Below, piece by piece: positions 1 through 10,653 of a stretch of 64,000 nt of DNA. Source of the DNA: Rosa chinensis (taxonomy: Eukaryota; Streptophyta; Magnoliopsida; Rosales; Rosaceae); contig NC_037092.1 of NCBI RefSeq assembly GCF_002994745.2, positions 70,283,823 through 70,347,822 on the forward strand, read 5' to 3'. The translations under genes and the position numbers were made by a program. Below the pieces are notes generated by a model. That model saw only the letters and a program-made list of their open reading frames with translations. It ran no database searches and was not told the origin of the DNA. The first letter of the stretch is position 1; each line of letters opens with the position of its first letter.

Positions 1-541
1 TACCAAAATATCTCATATCAATCAAGTCACAATCTGCCATTACTTGTTTGAAGGCTTGCATCTGTGGGAGCCTCAGAGGCACACCTCCCGTTTTCTTAGT
101 GTTATATGCTATTTCATTGAAGTCCCCGACTATAATCCAAGGTAGATTAGACTGTGCAGCCAATTGTCTCTTCAAATTCCATGTCTCTGAGCGATCAACA
201 GCTTGAGTGAATCCATAAATACCTGTCAGCCTCCACTCTGCCGCTGAGCCCCTATCTCCGATCGAAACATCCACATGACGAGCAGAGTAGTTTCGAATAT
301 GGACAGGTACGTCATTCATCCATAGAAACGCTATACCCCGTGAGCCATCTCCCTTTGGCTCCCCCAAGCAATTGTCAAACCCCACCTTGATCCTTAAGGT
401 TTCAAGTTGTTACTTGTTGCATAAAGTTTCAGAGAGAAACAAGATCTTTGGTTTCTCCTCCCTGATAATATCAATCAGTGTCCATCGTCTAGAGCTACCC
501 ACTATACCTCTGTAAGTCCATGCCAATACGCGGAACGTCAT
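1..541 (-). pseudogene. LINE (L1-type) endonuclease ORF, 5' part, one internal stop
   Basis: Translating the minus strand from the ATG at 541 gives the start of a plant LINE ORF2. It begins with an AWTYRGI block, the usual W-N-x-R-G start of APE-type endonucleases in altered form. It continues with a FLSET block and, further in, IIVGDFNEI, the endonuclease metal-site region. The family nicks target DNA to prime reverse transcription. A TAA stop lies in frame at 410-412 and the reading frame resumes directly after it, so this copy is inactive. The frame runs off the window at base 1; the reverse transcriptase would lie outside. Identification comes from motif order read by eye. Confidence 0.75.
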
Positions 542-1973
542 GTTTTCACTACCGCTGGAACAACTATACCACTGCTAGGACGAACAATACAGTCACCGCA
601 CTTTGCAGGAGATTTCTCTCATTTAGAGTTTTCGGTAGCGACCGAAGATCTTGTTTTGGAATTTTTGACCATTGCATTGAGGGTTTCTGTTACCTCAATA
701 GTATAAAATTTATTCCTAAATGTTCTTGCATAAAGTAGAAATGCAATTAATATTTTAAATGTGCAGTGATATCCAGTCCACCAAAAGAGTACTCATTTCA
801 GAAAACAAATTCTCATATATGTATATACTATTTTTTGGAAAAGAAATCAATTTCATTAAATTATATATGATTATAATCTTAAAAGATGACATCCAGAAAT
901 AACTCTGGGTATGAGATAACCATATTCAAGATGAAAAAATAAAATAAGGAAATTATGCACTATTAAATTTCAGGTTAGAAGAATAGGAAATTTGTTTGTA
1001 TTTATTCTTTCTATATTCTAAATTTCATTATTACTCTTCTAATTTCTCTTTTATTTGATTTTCTTTTACCTTTTTGTCTATCATTTTCAGTTGTCTTTTT
1101 CCAAATTATTTCATAGCCATGTATTTGGGCCTGGGTCAAACTTATCCTACCTTAATATTTGTGTTCGTTTTTATATTTTACCTTTTACATGTTTATAGAC
1201 TAATTAAAAATCAACTAAACCAAAAAAAAGAAAAATTTTAAAAAGGCCAAGAGAAAATTCAAATGGTCATCATAGAAAATGTTAGATAGAATCGGTTCTC
1301 ATTTTAACTTATTAAAAATTTCATACAATTGACAATGAAAATTGATCGATTCACTGGCTGACCAACAAACAACAAATTTGGGATTTATTTTTAGAGTGTC
1401 AGTGAAATAGATCAACAAAAACAAAGTGTCTCTCTATTGAGTCTAGACTCTAGAGTCTTGCCACACAATTTTCTTTTCTTACAATACAATCATAGAAAAA
1501 TGTTTTAGTAAAATATTTCATGTTTGTTTAATTGAGTTACTAGAGTTTAACCAAAAACAATTACTGCTTACAAAATCTGAATGAGTTTGAGTAATAAGAG
1601 CTGAAATGAAAGAAGAACAAATTTCAATATGACAAACAAAATGCACTTAATATTTTTCAATATGGTAGGTTGAAGTGTCACACTTGAAATCTTTGCCAAC
1701 ACTATGAAGAAAATATTTACAAGTAGAAAAATAGAATATAGTTTCTCTAGAAATATAAAGTTTGTAAACATATCATAATTGATAATTCAAGGTATAATAT
1801 TGTACCTCTGGTAAATCATTGATTCGATGAGTGATATATAATCATAATCAAGCTCTTCAATTCTAGCTTCATCTTCATCTTAACCTTCTATCGTCTTAAA
1901 AACGTTCTCCATTATCTACCAATGACTAGAAAATAGGAGATGAATGCATATATGCAATAAAAATTATCAGACA
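542..1973. other. AT-rich intergenic DNA
   Basis: No convincing coding region is seen. Short open frames are low-complexity and AT-driven. No TIR or TSD pair was recognised. Confidence 0.5.
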
Positions 1974-1986
1974 TCAAGTTCTTTTT

Positions 1987-2916
1987 TTTTTTTGAATGAA
2001 TGGTAATTCCTTTATAAAACGCATGCCAAGAAGGCCATTACATACCCATTCACTGCCTCACAACGGATATGACAAGGCTTCGTGATAAAATCATAGTGAT
2101 ACATAGGATAGACCAACTATATTCGAACTTATCGCTAACTTATCTAAAGCGAGCCTATAACTATGACAATGCATAGTTTATAGGCAAGCAGGCAAATACT
2201 CATTAGCACTCACTATGAAACTAAATGAGCATAGCTCCCTAAACACTAGGGAATTATTGAAAATAGACTAAACTACTAACATAGAGATCCCTAAATAAAA
2301 TAGGAAACATAAACAACCCACAAGGTCCCAAGACAAACATCACCCAAAGCCCAAACATGAGCAGCCCGGCCTAGCTCAAGCCTCCACCCTTCTGCAAGAG
2401 AAACTAACCTTACGCACACCGAAGGCATCGTCACCGTGAGCGAACCTCTACCGTCCCCACCTCAAGGAATCACGGTTCCACCATCCAGAAGACCCAAAAC
2501 GAAGCTCCAACAGCACGGTCAAACCCAAATCCACAATGGGTTTGTGCCCCCCGCGCTCTAAAGCCTTCAGCAGATCCTTGAAAAAATGCCATCGTCGTCG
2601 CCGAGCAAAACCCAGATCCTGCTACTGACAATATTCCATGAAGTAGTGCCTACAACCACTTCTAAACTCCGAAGAGGTTCGAACCTGAGTAAAACCCAAC
2701 TACTCGTTGTCTAAAACCTCAAAAAGTGCAATCTTGGAAGCCAAAGGGAATAGCAAAAACATTCCCATCCGGCAGCATCCCAGCATCGACGAGGCAAGTG
2801 CCAACATTGACCGCGGACGCCGCCAAACAATAAGAAGATTCTTGGGTTTTTCGCCTTTGCTCCCTGACCGTGTGTGGCTAGGGTTTTTGCCCTGTATATG
2901 GATATCATTTCAGATG
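1987..2916 (-). mobile_element. Poly(A)-tailed non-LTR retroposon without RT (copy C)
   Basis: On the minus strand this block runs from a GC-rich 5' region to an AT-rich 3' end and finishes in an A-run (T-run at about 1982-1993 on plus). The flanks 1974-1986 and 2917-2929 read TCAAGTTCTTTTT and TCATGTTCTTTTT: a 13-bp target duplication with one mismatch. That combination is typical of LINE-mobilised elements. I see no reverse transcriptase, so it is likely non-autonomous or heavily decayed. It shares architecture, but no obvious sequence, with the copies at 3555-4767 and 5362-6460. Confidence 0.5.
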
Positions 2917-2920
2917 TCAT

Positions 2921-2965
2921 GTTCTTTTTATAGGCTATTCTAAAAAAAAGGTTCTTTTTATAGGC
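2921..2965. repeat. 14-bp direct repeat around a short A-run
   Basis: GTTCTTTTTATAGG occurs at 2921-2934 and again at 2952-2965. The 17 bases between contain eight A's. It could be a minute truncated retroposition or replication slippage. Confidence 0.5.
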
Positions 2966-3541
2966 GTAATGAGAATTCTAGTGCAAGCAGTTTTGAAAAA
3001 TACAATGGGTACAAAAACAATGGGCTCTAAGTCTGGTATTTGGTCGACGATTTTTTCCACGTATTAATAGGGAAATTATTACATGGTCGGATGGTCCCGG
3101 ACCATGGTACACGTGGTGGCCCGGGTTAATGTGATTGGCCCATATGTCTTGCAGTTATTTCTGATTGGTTTCTTAATTTAATTTATCTTCTTCTTTTTTC
3201 ACCCCCCCTGCATGGTCCATCCCAAATTTGAATGATACTGTTGGTTTGGACCACCATATGGCAGTGTCATGTGGTACTCAGGGACCACAGAATAATTCAT
3301 CCATATTAATATTATCAATTTGGCAAGTACGTAAATTTGGTCTTATCTGTTTTACTAGGTCTTAATGAAACAATTTACAATATTAATTGAATGGTGAAAC
3401 TATACGAAATATTCAATGGCCTAACATCTTGGGGTCTTGAATGAGTACACTGGCAGCAGCATAACTCAGGCCATACAATATCATTGAGTATTCAAGTGTT
3501 CACTATTCATAATTGGGCTTAATTGTTAAATAGCTAAAATT
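2966..3541. other. Intergenic DNA between retroposons
   Basis: No gene, TIR or strong repeat was recognised here. Confidence 0.4.
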
Positions 3542-3554
3542 TCTTAAGTGATTT

Positions 3555-4767
3555 TTTTTTTTTTTGAATAAGCCTTGACTAATGAAACTCCCGAATACAG
3601 AGGGGGACATTGAGCCTAAACCTCATATTACAATAAGCATCTAGAGTATTTCCCGAAATAATATCAGAAATCTCTACAGCAGACATGTATTCTAACAAGC
3701 ACCAACTAGCAAAGAGTGCTCTATTGGCTACTCAATTTGCTTTGATACAGCGGTGAAATAACGGAAAGATAACTTAATATGTAACCCGAGTACAACGTAG
3801 CATAATTACCATACGCACAACTTTCCCACTATGTTGCCGCCGGATAATAAATTCGACAACACTTAGTCTCACCTTGCCACTAGGCGGTAGCGACCATTTG
3901 ACCAAGCAAGGAACTCGCCGCCGACCTAGAGCAGAAAAGGCACTTAGAGTGCAGACACAGGCACAAAGCCCGACTAGCCCTACAGAACTATTTTAGGGAC
4001 TTATTAGCGCAAACAAACTAAATAGCATAAATAAAAAAACAACAGTAAATGAAATAAAACCTAATGGACCTAGGGTGAAGCCCCAGGCCCAAGGACAGCC
4101 AGGCCAAGAACAGGCCCACAAGATCAAGGCCTTAAGTGCCCAAGCCTTGACCCCAGCCCTTGCACAGGGAGGCCAGCCACTACCATCGGACCACCATGCC
4201 CGTCGCGCCATCGCCTTTCTCGGACCCCGACATCATCACCGATAAGGAACTGGCAAAGATCAATCCTCACCACCACAATCCTACACCTCGTGAGCCCAAT
4301 TCTAGAAAGGAGATTAACGCCACTCCCTTCATCATTGTCCCTAATCTCACCGCCACCCTCCTAAGGAAAGATCCTAGCCAACGCCGTCGTCGAGCCACCT
4401 GTGATAAGGTCTGAAACCACGTAGCAACGAACCACCAATGAATCTACAATAAGATCCGAACAGATCCAATCACACATCCGGAACCCAGATCGGGTTTGCA
4501 TCACAACCACAAACCCGACCACTACTGTCAGCCGCAAAACCCTGATACGTGCAGAAACCACCTTCGACTGAAAGTCAGGACAATGGGATTCTCTTAAGCC
4601 CCCTCTCCAATCACCGGAAACAACAAACTCCCGTCCGACCTCACTCAACCCAAGCCGGCGAGGCTAGAAGCCAACGCCAACATCGACATGCAACTGGACA
4701 GGCACAGTCAACCACGGCTTTCTCAAAATTCTCTCGCTAGGTTAGTTTTAAAAGAAAAGACATTGCG
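3555..4767 (-). mobile_element. Poly(A)-tailed non-LTR retroposon without RT (copy A)
   Basis: A 13-bp perfect target duplication, TCTTAAGTGATTT, flanks the block at 3542-3554 and 4768-4780. The 3' end is an A-run on the minus strand (T-run 3552-3565). On minus, the 5' third is GC-rich and the 3' half is strongly similar to the plus-strand sequence at about 19560-20150, so this is a dispersed family. No reverse transcriptase or endonuclease motif is visible. Short open frames on both strands inside it look incidental. The full-length TSD suggests a complete insertion rather than a 5'-truncated LINE tail. Confidence 0.7.
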
Positions 4768-5164
4768 TCTTAAGTGATTTCTTTCTGTCATATCTAAAAA
4801 TGAAAGGACGTCATTTATAATTTTGATTCTTAATACATTGTTCTTTTCCCATAAAAAAATAAAAATAAAAAAACTTATTTCGTTCATAATAATATATGAT
4901 TACACGAATCGACATTTCGTTCATAAACCTGATTTTAGAATCAGGGTCAAAATGGTAATCAACAACTGCTAAACCCACATTCCACCTAGGATTTAAGAAT
5001 CAATAAGTAGTTTGAAAGACTAAATAATTGAAACTAAACAAATGCTCTTCCTTTCCTCTTCGGATCAGAAAAAGCTAGAGTTTTTCATATACATAATATG
5101 TGGAACATAAGTCCCATCCTTGGCCTTGGGAGTCTTTTTTTTTTTTAAAGGTGCTTTTTCTTAA

Positions 5165-7087
5165 GAGTAGTTTTATATATACCCCCCCCTAAATACTCAA
5201 TACACATCCCTTACTCAATACACTTTATATTTAATTTTTTATTCCAACATTTTACTAAATACACAACCTAAAAATATCTAAACTACCCTCACCTCTCAGA
5301 ACCCGACATCCATTATCAATCAATTTAGCAAATCAACGATCAAGATAGCACCTTCGTCAATATTCATGCAGGTTTCACTTTGAATAAACTTTTATTGTTT
5401 TAGAACGCGCCTCACGCGCCAAAGGAAAAAGCAAACCAGATTTCGTGCTCTCCCGGTCGGCCGTAGCCTGGTAATCTGCCACTACGTCTCGGTCCAGGAA
5501 GGGTTTTTTTCTTTTTCTTCTTCTTAGTTTTCTTAGAAAGAGTCGGGTTGCAAATCCTCATCGCCGGATTGGAAGGATCGGTGGGGGGTGGTCGGAGCAT
5601 GCTGGGTGGTGGCCTTGCTGTTCTGAGTATTTGCAGGCCTCGTCGGGGTGTGACAGACGAGGCTTGAGGGATGGATGGTGATGTCGGGATCGATCTGCCT
5701 TAGATCGGAGCATGGATTGCAAGTAGGGTGGTCGTCTGTAGGTAAGGAATGGTTGCCGGCAAGATCGGGATTGGTGGTGGGCCGTTATTACTAGTTTTTA
5801 GGGTTTGATTTCTTTTGTTTTTTTTTTAAGCAATAAGCCACTATCAAAGTTTTGTTTTAAGTATTAGCTGTCAGGTCGGGTGCACTGTAATTTTTGGCAT
5901 AGACAATCTTCTATTCGGCGGTCTAGAGGTCGTTCCTGTTCTGGAGTTAGGTCAGCAGCGGTGGCGAAAATGTCTAGCGATGGCATACTGGCATAGACAA
6001 TCATCTTTGGCCTTCTAGTGGGATTGTTCCTGTCTGATCTCGGGTCGGAGGTGATGGCAATTTAGAGTATTTGTGGATTGACGGTGTTGACATTTAGGTG
6101 GCAATGGTCTTGGGTTTAATTTAGTCTCAGGTCTGACGGTCCAGCATTTCATTTTGGTCCGGTTCGAAGTCACAACAAGTATAGACTTGGTCGATCAAAG
6201 GCAGGTCAAGAGGACTCTGGGTGGTGAGTTAGTGTTGACAAAGTTGTGTGTCAAAGATTCACTGCTCCTGCGCATATTGTCTTTGCTTTTTAATTGTAGT
6301 GCAAGTTAAGTCTGTAGTTGAGTCGGGGTTTTTCTGGCTCCGTCAGTCAGTCATTTTGGAGTTTTAGTGTGAAGTCCAGTGGCCATTTCTATGTATGAGA
6401 TGATGCCAAAACTCATTGTATCCAGTTCATTATTAATGAAGTTTCTTCTTGATCAAAAAAAAGATATCACCTTAGTCAATTGACCTCGTGTCAAAGACCA
6501 ATGTCCCGTATACACCATGATCGAAGATCTAATTTAGTAACATGTGACCCAAATCAACTCTTTGATTTAGATGCATTAGGGATTTGGTTAAAAGGTTTAT
6601 GGGTTCTATTTAAAGGAAGGCACAAATGAGATCCAACTATCCTTCCAAATATGCACTGAAGAACCATCCCAATCTGCCATAAAGAACCATGATGAAGAAC
6701 AAAATGACCACACCAAGAGGTGAATAATAATTTAGGAATTGAAAAAATGATTTCATTTTCACATTTTTAATAAATTATTTAACTTCTTAATTCATGATTG
6801 CAATTTTATGAATTGAATAATCATTTCATCTTGATATTTTCTTTAGGCATATACAAATATAGCAGAAGGATTATGACAGGACGTTCATGTTTTGCAAAGT
6901 TGATGTTGGAAAGAACAAAAGTAGAGATATAGAGAAGAGATAGTGTAATTCAATTAAATTTCTTTTCTTCTATCTTTCTAATATAGATGTCTCTTTTAGT
7001 CATTTTATTTATTAATGAAATTTGATTTGAAATGTAAAAATTATGGATGTGTCTCAAGTAATTAGGGATGTGTATATAAAATTTCTC
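5165..7087. mobile_element. Mutator-like (MULE) non-autonomous element, split by a retroposon
   Basis: The ends are imperfect inverted repeats. The left begins GAGTAGTTTTATATATAC; the right, read on minus, begins GAGAAATTTTATATACAC, and both continue into a shared ACACATCCC-type stretch. They are flanked by a 9-bp direct repeat, TTTTCTTAA, at 5156-5164 and 7088-7096. A 9-bp TSD with long degenerate TIRs is the Mutator signature. Removing the inserted retroposon (5362-6460 plus one TSD copy) leaves about 0.8 kb. No transposase is seen. Confidence 0.6.
5362..6460 (+). mobile_element. Poly(A)-tailed non-LTR retroposon without RT (copy D), nested in the MULE
   Basis: The flanks 5342-5361 and 6461-6480 form a 20-bp duplication with two mismatches (AAGATAGCACCTTCGTCAAT and AAGATATCACCTTAGTCAAT). 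The element ends in a plant-LINE-like tail (TTATTAATGAAGTTTCTTC then an A-run at about 6454). The interior is G+T-rich and non-coding by eye. Its 3' tail differs from that of copies A and B, so it is a separate family of similar size. Confidence 0.65.
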
Positions 7088-7096
7088 TTTTCTTAA

Positions 7097-7739
7097 CACC
7101 ACGAGGTCTCATTCACTTCTATTATATTTCTCCCCATTTCGCTGCTATTATCAATTTGGATAATCGACGGGAAATAGACTTTGTTACTTTTGTTTCAATT
7201 CAGTAGATCATGTCATTTGTACTCATAATGAACAAGATTAATAATAATTGAAAAGTCGAAGATCTTGGAATTGGTTATTTCTGTGTCTGTTGGGTGTATT
7301 TGTTGTTTTTGTTGGTGGTAGTACTTCATGACTGGTCTTTCTGGGCTAAGGGAGTTGGTCCAAGGGCATTGAAGAAGCTGATGGCAGTATTGGAATTGTG
7401 TTTCATTTCCTTAAGCTTGCTTTCGAATGAGGACTCTAGTACTGTATTGCAGCTTGTTACCTTATATCTGGACACCCAGCCTGCACAATTATGGCGCCTA
7501 CTTGGTAGGAGTCTTGCTCTTCCTTTAAAGTTGTTATAGGAATACAACAAGGGGTGAAACCACCACCGATGAGCAAATTGCTGCAAAGGACTCAATGACT
7601 AGCTAAACCAATCTTACTTGAAGACCTTGAAATCAATAACACAACACTAGCACATGCATCTACTATGGTCAAAAACAATATAAAAGAGTCATCACATAAG
7701 TGATTTCACTTATAAGTTTTATAGCACATATTATATATG
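7097..7739. other. Intergenic DNA, no recognised gene
   Basis: Two overlapping open frames of about 80-90 codons occur at 7294-7595 on opposite strands. Neither shows a recognisable domain, so I do not call a gene. Confidence 0.4.
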
Positions 7740-8015
7740 AAAAGACAAGGGCTAATACTGTTTAGTACACTATGCTTTGGGTCCAAAATCGATTCAGTCC
7801 CTGAACTTTTAATTTCATCAAAAACACCCTCACACTATCATTTCTCATCTAATAAATCCCTCCGTCATGATTCTGTCAAATAGAGCCATTAAGTAGCTGA
7901 TGTGGCATGCCAACTTGGCACTGGTGGGGCCCACATGGCAGGAAAAATTCTAAAATAAAATTTTAGAATTGATTCTATCAGTACGCTACGCCTCTCTATC
8001 AGTACGCGACACCAA

Positions 8016-8270
8016 CTCGGCAACTCCTCCTTCTTCATCAACGTCCACCCCTACAACCTCTACGGGCTCCGAAGCGAAATTCTGATTGGGTTTCCTCTAT
8101 TTCAGGAGCACCCGTTCAGTTTCCGAGATGACATGACCACAGGCATGCTTACCGGAATCTCTTCGACATAATAGTCGACGCCGTCATCTCCGCCATGGCT
8201 ATCGCCGGACACGAGAACATTCCATTGATAATGACGGAGACAGGGTAGCCCAGTTCCGATCTGTTTGAAG
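8016..8270 (+). pseudogene. GH17 endo-1,3-beta-glucosidase fragment captured by Pack-MULE
   Basis: The frame at 8016 reads a typical GH17 segment (SSFFINVHPYNLYG then a LFQEHP block). After a frameshift near 8150, the next frame reads YRNLFDIIVDAVISAMAIAG and then the catalytic-region motif as TETG-stop-P. The Trp codon of ETGWP has become TAG. GH17 enzymes hydrolyse cell-wall callose; this copy lacks most of the barrel and carries a frameshift and a stop, so it cannot be active. The parent gene is not in the window. Confidence 0.8.
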
Positions 8271-8337
8271 GGGTACCGGTAGAGTTTCCATCAGAAGGCA
8301 ATGTAATATTGAAGTTCCAATCTAGTATTAAAGCTAT

Positions 8338-8520
8338 CTAAAATTCAGAAGCTACCATCAACCTCAACTCTCTGAAGTTCTTGCAGTTGTTCAAAATCTG
8401 GTAGATGAGGTATGAGAAGCTTTTGTTGTCAATGTCTTCTATTTTGAGGGATTCAAGGTCTTTCCAACAAGCAATGGCCTTGCGGATTCCATCCCTCTTT
8501 AATCTGTTCCATGCCGGCAT
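8338..8520 (-). pseudogene. F-box/LRR-like protein fragment captured by Pack-MULE
   Basis: Sixty open codons on minus read like the start of the LRR part of a plant F-box/LRR protein: an RDGIRKAIACWKDLESL block followed by a cysteine/leucine LRR-type repeat (ILNNCKNFRELRL). F-box/LRR proteins are SCF ubiquitin-ligase adaptors; there is no F-box here, only a repeat fragment. It lies on the strand opposite the GH17 fragment, so the two were probably acquired separately. The family assignment is by eye and moderate. Confidence 0.5.
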
Positions 8521-9192
8521 AACCAGTCATTTCAGCTTCGGAGACCTTTCAGCAGTGTAATTGAGATATCGTTAGGCATATACAAGTTGGGATGGATTTT
8601 GTTTCCGAATATGACCAAGAAGTACAAGAACATTGACTACAGCTCTGGCTATCATAGCGTTCTTACAGGTTTCAGCTTCTTGAAGAAATTCTTGGTCTTT
8701 GCTTTCTTCTTGCGTGGCAATGCTGCTATATGTTTGCTCTAGCTACAGTGATTTAGGTTCAGTGCTTGATTTTCACTCTGGGTTGCTGCTTTTGCTTTGA
8801 TCTCTGTAGAGATTGATTAGTGTTTTTCTCTGTAAGTAGGGGTATTTTGTAGAAGATTGATCACTATTCTTGGTGATATAGTCAATGGATTCACTGGTCC
8901 TTAATGTGTTTCAAGTACATCGATCAATGGTGTGATAAGAGATTTCAGAGAAGTTAATGTAAAGTGTTGTGATTTTGTTCATCCCTCAAGTTTTTGGCTT
9001 TGCTTTTCTATTATTGGCTATTTAGGTGTCTTAAATTCTGGAAATTGACTTCAAATAACTTGCTTTCTGTTGTTGTGATTGAACTTTATCCCTCTGTCTT
9101 GGCTTTATTCTCTATTTTTGCCTATTTGAGAATTGAGAGTGTTAAATAGAAGAAGAGAATTTTAATTTTAATTTTTGAGAAATTTTTTTTAG

Positions 9193-9216
9193 GAGAGAGA
9201 GAGAGAGAGAGAGAGA
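9193..9216. repeat. (GA)n microsatellite
   Basis: About 12 GA units occur just inside the right TIR of the Pack-MULE. Confidence 0.9.
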
Positions 9217-9465
9217 TTGAGGAGAGAGAGAATCAATTCTGAAATTTTATTTTAGAATTTTGCCTGCCATGTGGGCCCACCAGTGTCAAGTTGGCATGCC
9301 ACATCAGCTACTTAACGGCTCTATTTGACGGAATCATGACAGATGGATCTATTGGATGAGAAATGATAGTGTGAGGGTGTTTTTGATGAAATTGAAAGTT
9401 CAGAAACTGAATTGATTTTGAACCCAAATCACAGGGTACTAAACATTATTTAGCCCAAAAGACAA

Positions 9466-9900
9466 TCCCTTCCAAAGAGGTGATCATCTTTGTATTAAAA
9501 AGACGATCTCCTTATTCTGGCCTATTGGCAATAAAACTCACTCATCGCTCAAGGTTTAGGTTTCGCGGGTGGTTCTAGTTAGATCTCCAAATTTGATATT
9601 TGGACCTTCAATTTTTTTCAGTTATTAATTGACTTTGTCAACTTATATGAAAAGACAAATAAGGCCAAAGAGAGAAAAATGAAAAATGAAATAAGTAAAT
9701 AAATAGGGGTAATTCCCGCATACCCAAAAATCCTTGGTATTTTTCCCAACTGCCCAACACTTTGGTATTTCACTATTGACAAAAGACAAAGATTAACAGG
9801 GATAGTTTTATCAAACAAATGCCATCTGTATCCTATGTTGACCTTAGATTCTTCTACCGTTCTATTCAGTCAAAAGGAAACAACAAAAAACATTAAAACA
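9466..9900. other. Intergenic DNA flanking the pararetrovirus
   Basis: No gene was recognised. The exact host/virus junction on this side is not visible to me; it lies somewhere in about 9850-10150. Confidence 0.4.
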
Positions 9901-10186
9901 AAAACAAGACTAGCCTTCAACATGCCACATTTCGCCTAACGACTTCCTGTCTAAACGGCTACTCACAGGGCGGAATCACTGCTGCTTGTCCTAATTTTTC
10001 TGTTTTAAAACTGATTCTTTTGGCTGAACAGTAAGGCTTTAGAACTTTAGCTTTCCATGGGATGCATGCATTCGAATGTTCAAACTTTGACATAGTAAAC
10101 TATGCATGATAAAGATGATTATAATATGTAAAGATAATGACATAAACATTTTATAAATTAAAGAAGTGGGTGAACATCCATCTGAA

Positions 10187-10196
10187 TTTATTTATT
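10187..10196 (-). terminator. Overlapping AATAAA polyadenylation signals of the pararetrovirus
   Basis: Two overlapping AATAAA hexamers on minus lie about 220 nt beyond the TATA box. Caulimovirids place the poly(A) signal some 200 nt after the transcription start, giving a terminally redundant RNA, so the spacing fits. Confidence 0.55.
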
Positions 10197-10413
10197 CAAA
10201 TATACATATAAAACTTTAAACAATCAGAGCCTCATTCTTAGGTAAACAGCAAAAGCTGTTTAGCTATCCATAAGAATGAGAACAGTTACTTACTTGTATT
10301 GAAAGCACACTACTTCACACCTAAACAGGAAAGGAAGCACACTGCTATTCTATTTTTTCAGAGAGGTTTTTCTGATCTCATTTTCGAATGCCTTCTAAGA
10401 GAAGCTGAAGCTC

Positions 10414-10421
10414 CTTATATA
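10414..10421 (-). promoter_or_regulatory. Pararetroviral TATA box (pregenomic RNA promoter)
   Basis: The minus strand reads TATATAAG followed by GAG, about 230 nt downstream of the polyprotein stop, the usual position of the caulimovirid pregenomic promoter. The 200 bp upstream contain several short inverted repeats (for example AGTGAAA/TTTCACT and CCTTTTC/GAAAAGG). Confidence 0.65.
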
Positions 10422-10653
10422 GGGAGCGGAACTCAAACTAGAATTCAAAATACAAAAATGTACAGGACAACTCCGTGACTTCTGCTTTTCGTAGTGCTCC
10501 TGCTGGTGGAGGTCGGTCAGGGAAAAGCAAAAGGAAAAAGTGAAATGTTTTTCACTTAACCTTTTCTTTTTGAAAAGGAAAAAGCAAAAGTAGCTTTAGA
10601 AAAGTCTAAAGTTCTACAGTTGCTATTTTGGTGCTGATTCTTCACCTGTAGCT

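Larger units (their letters stand above)
7749..9456. mobile_element. Pack-MULE carrying host gene fragments
   Basis: A perfect 9-bp TSD, AAAAGACAA, lies at 7740-7748 and 9457-9465. The terminal inverted repeats are about 225 bp (7749-7975 and 9231-9456), both starting GGGCTAA and sharing long matching stretches. The 9-bp TSD and long TIRs identify a Mutator-like element. There is no MURA/FAR1-like transposase. Instead the interior holds a GH17 glucanase fragment on plus (8016-8270) and an F-box/LRR-like fragment on minus (8338-8520), which defines a Pack-MULE. A GA microsatellite abuts the right TIR. Confidence 0.85.

Noticed and set aside
7294..7595. Overlapping 81- and 89-codon frames
   Set aside because: No recognisable product on either strand.
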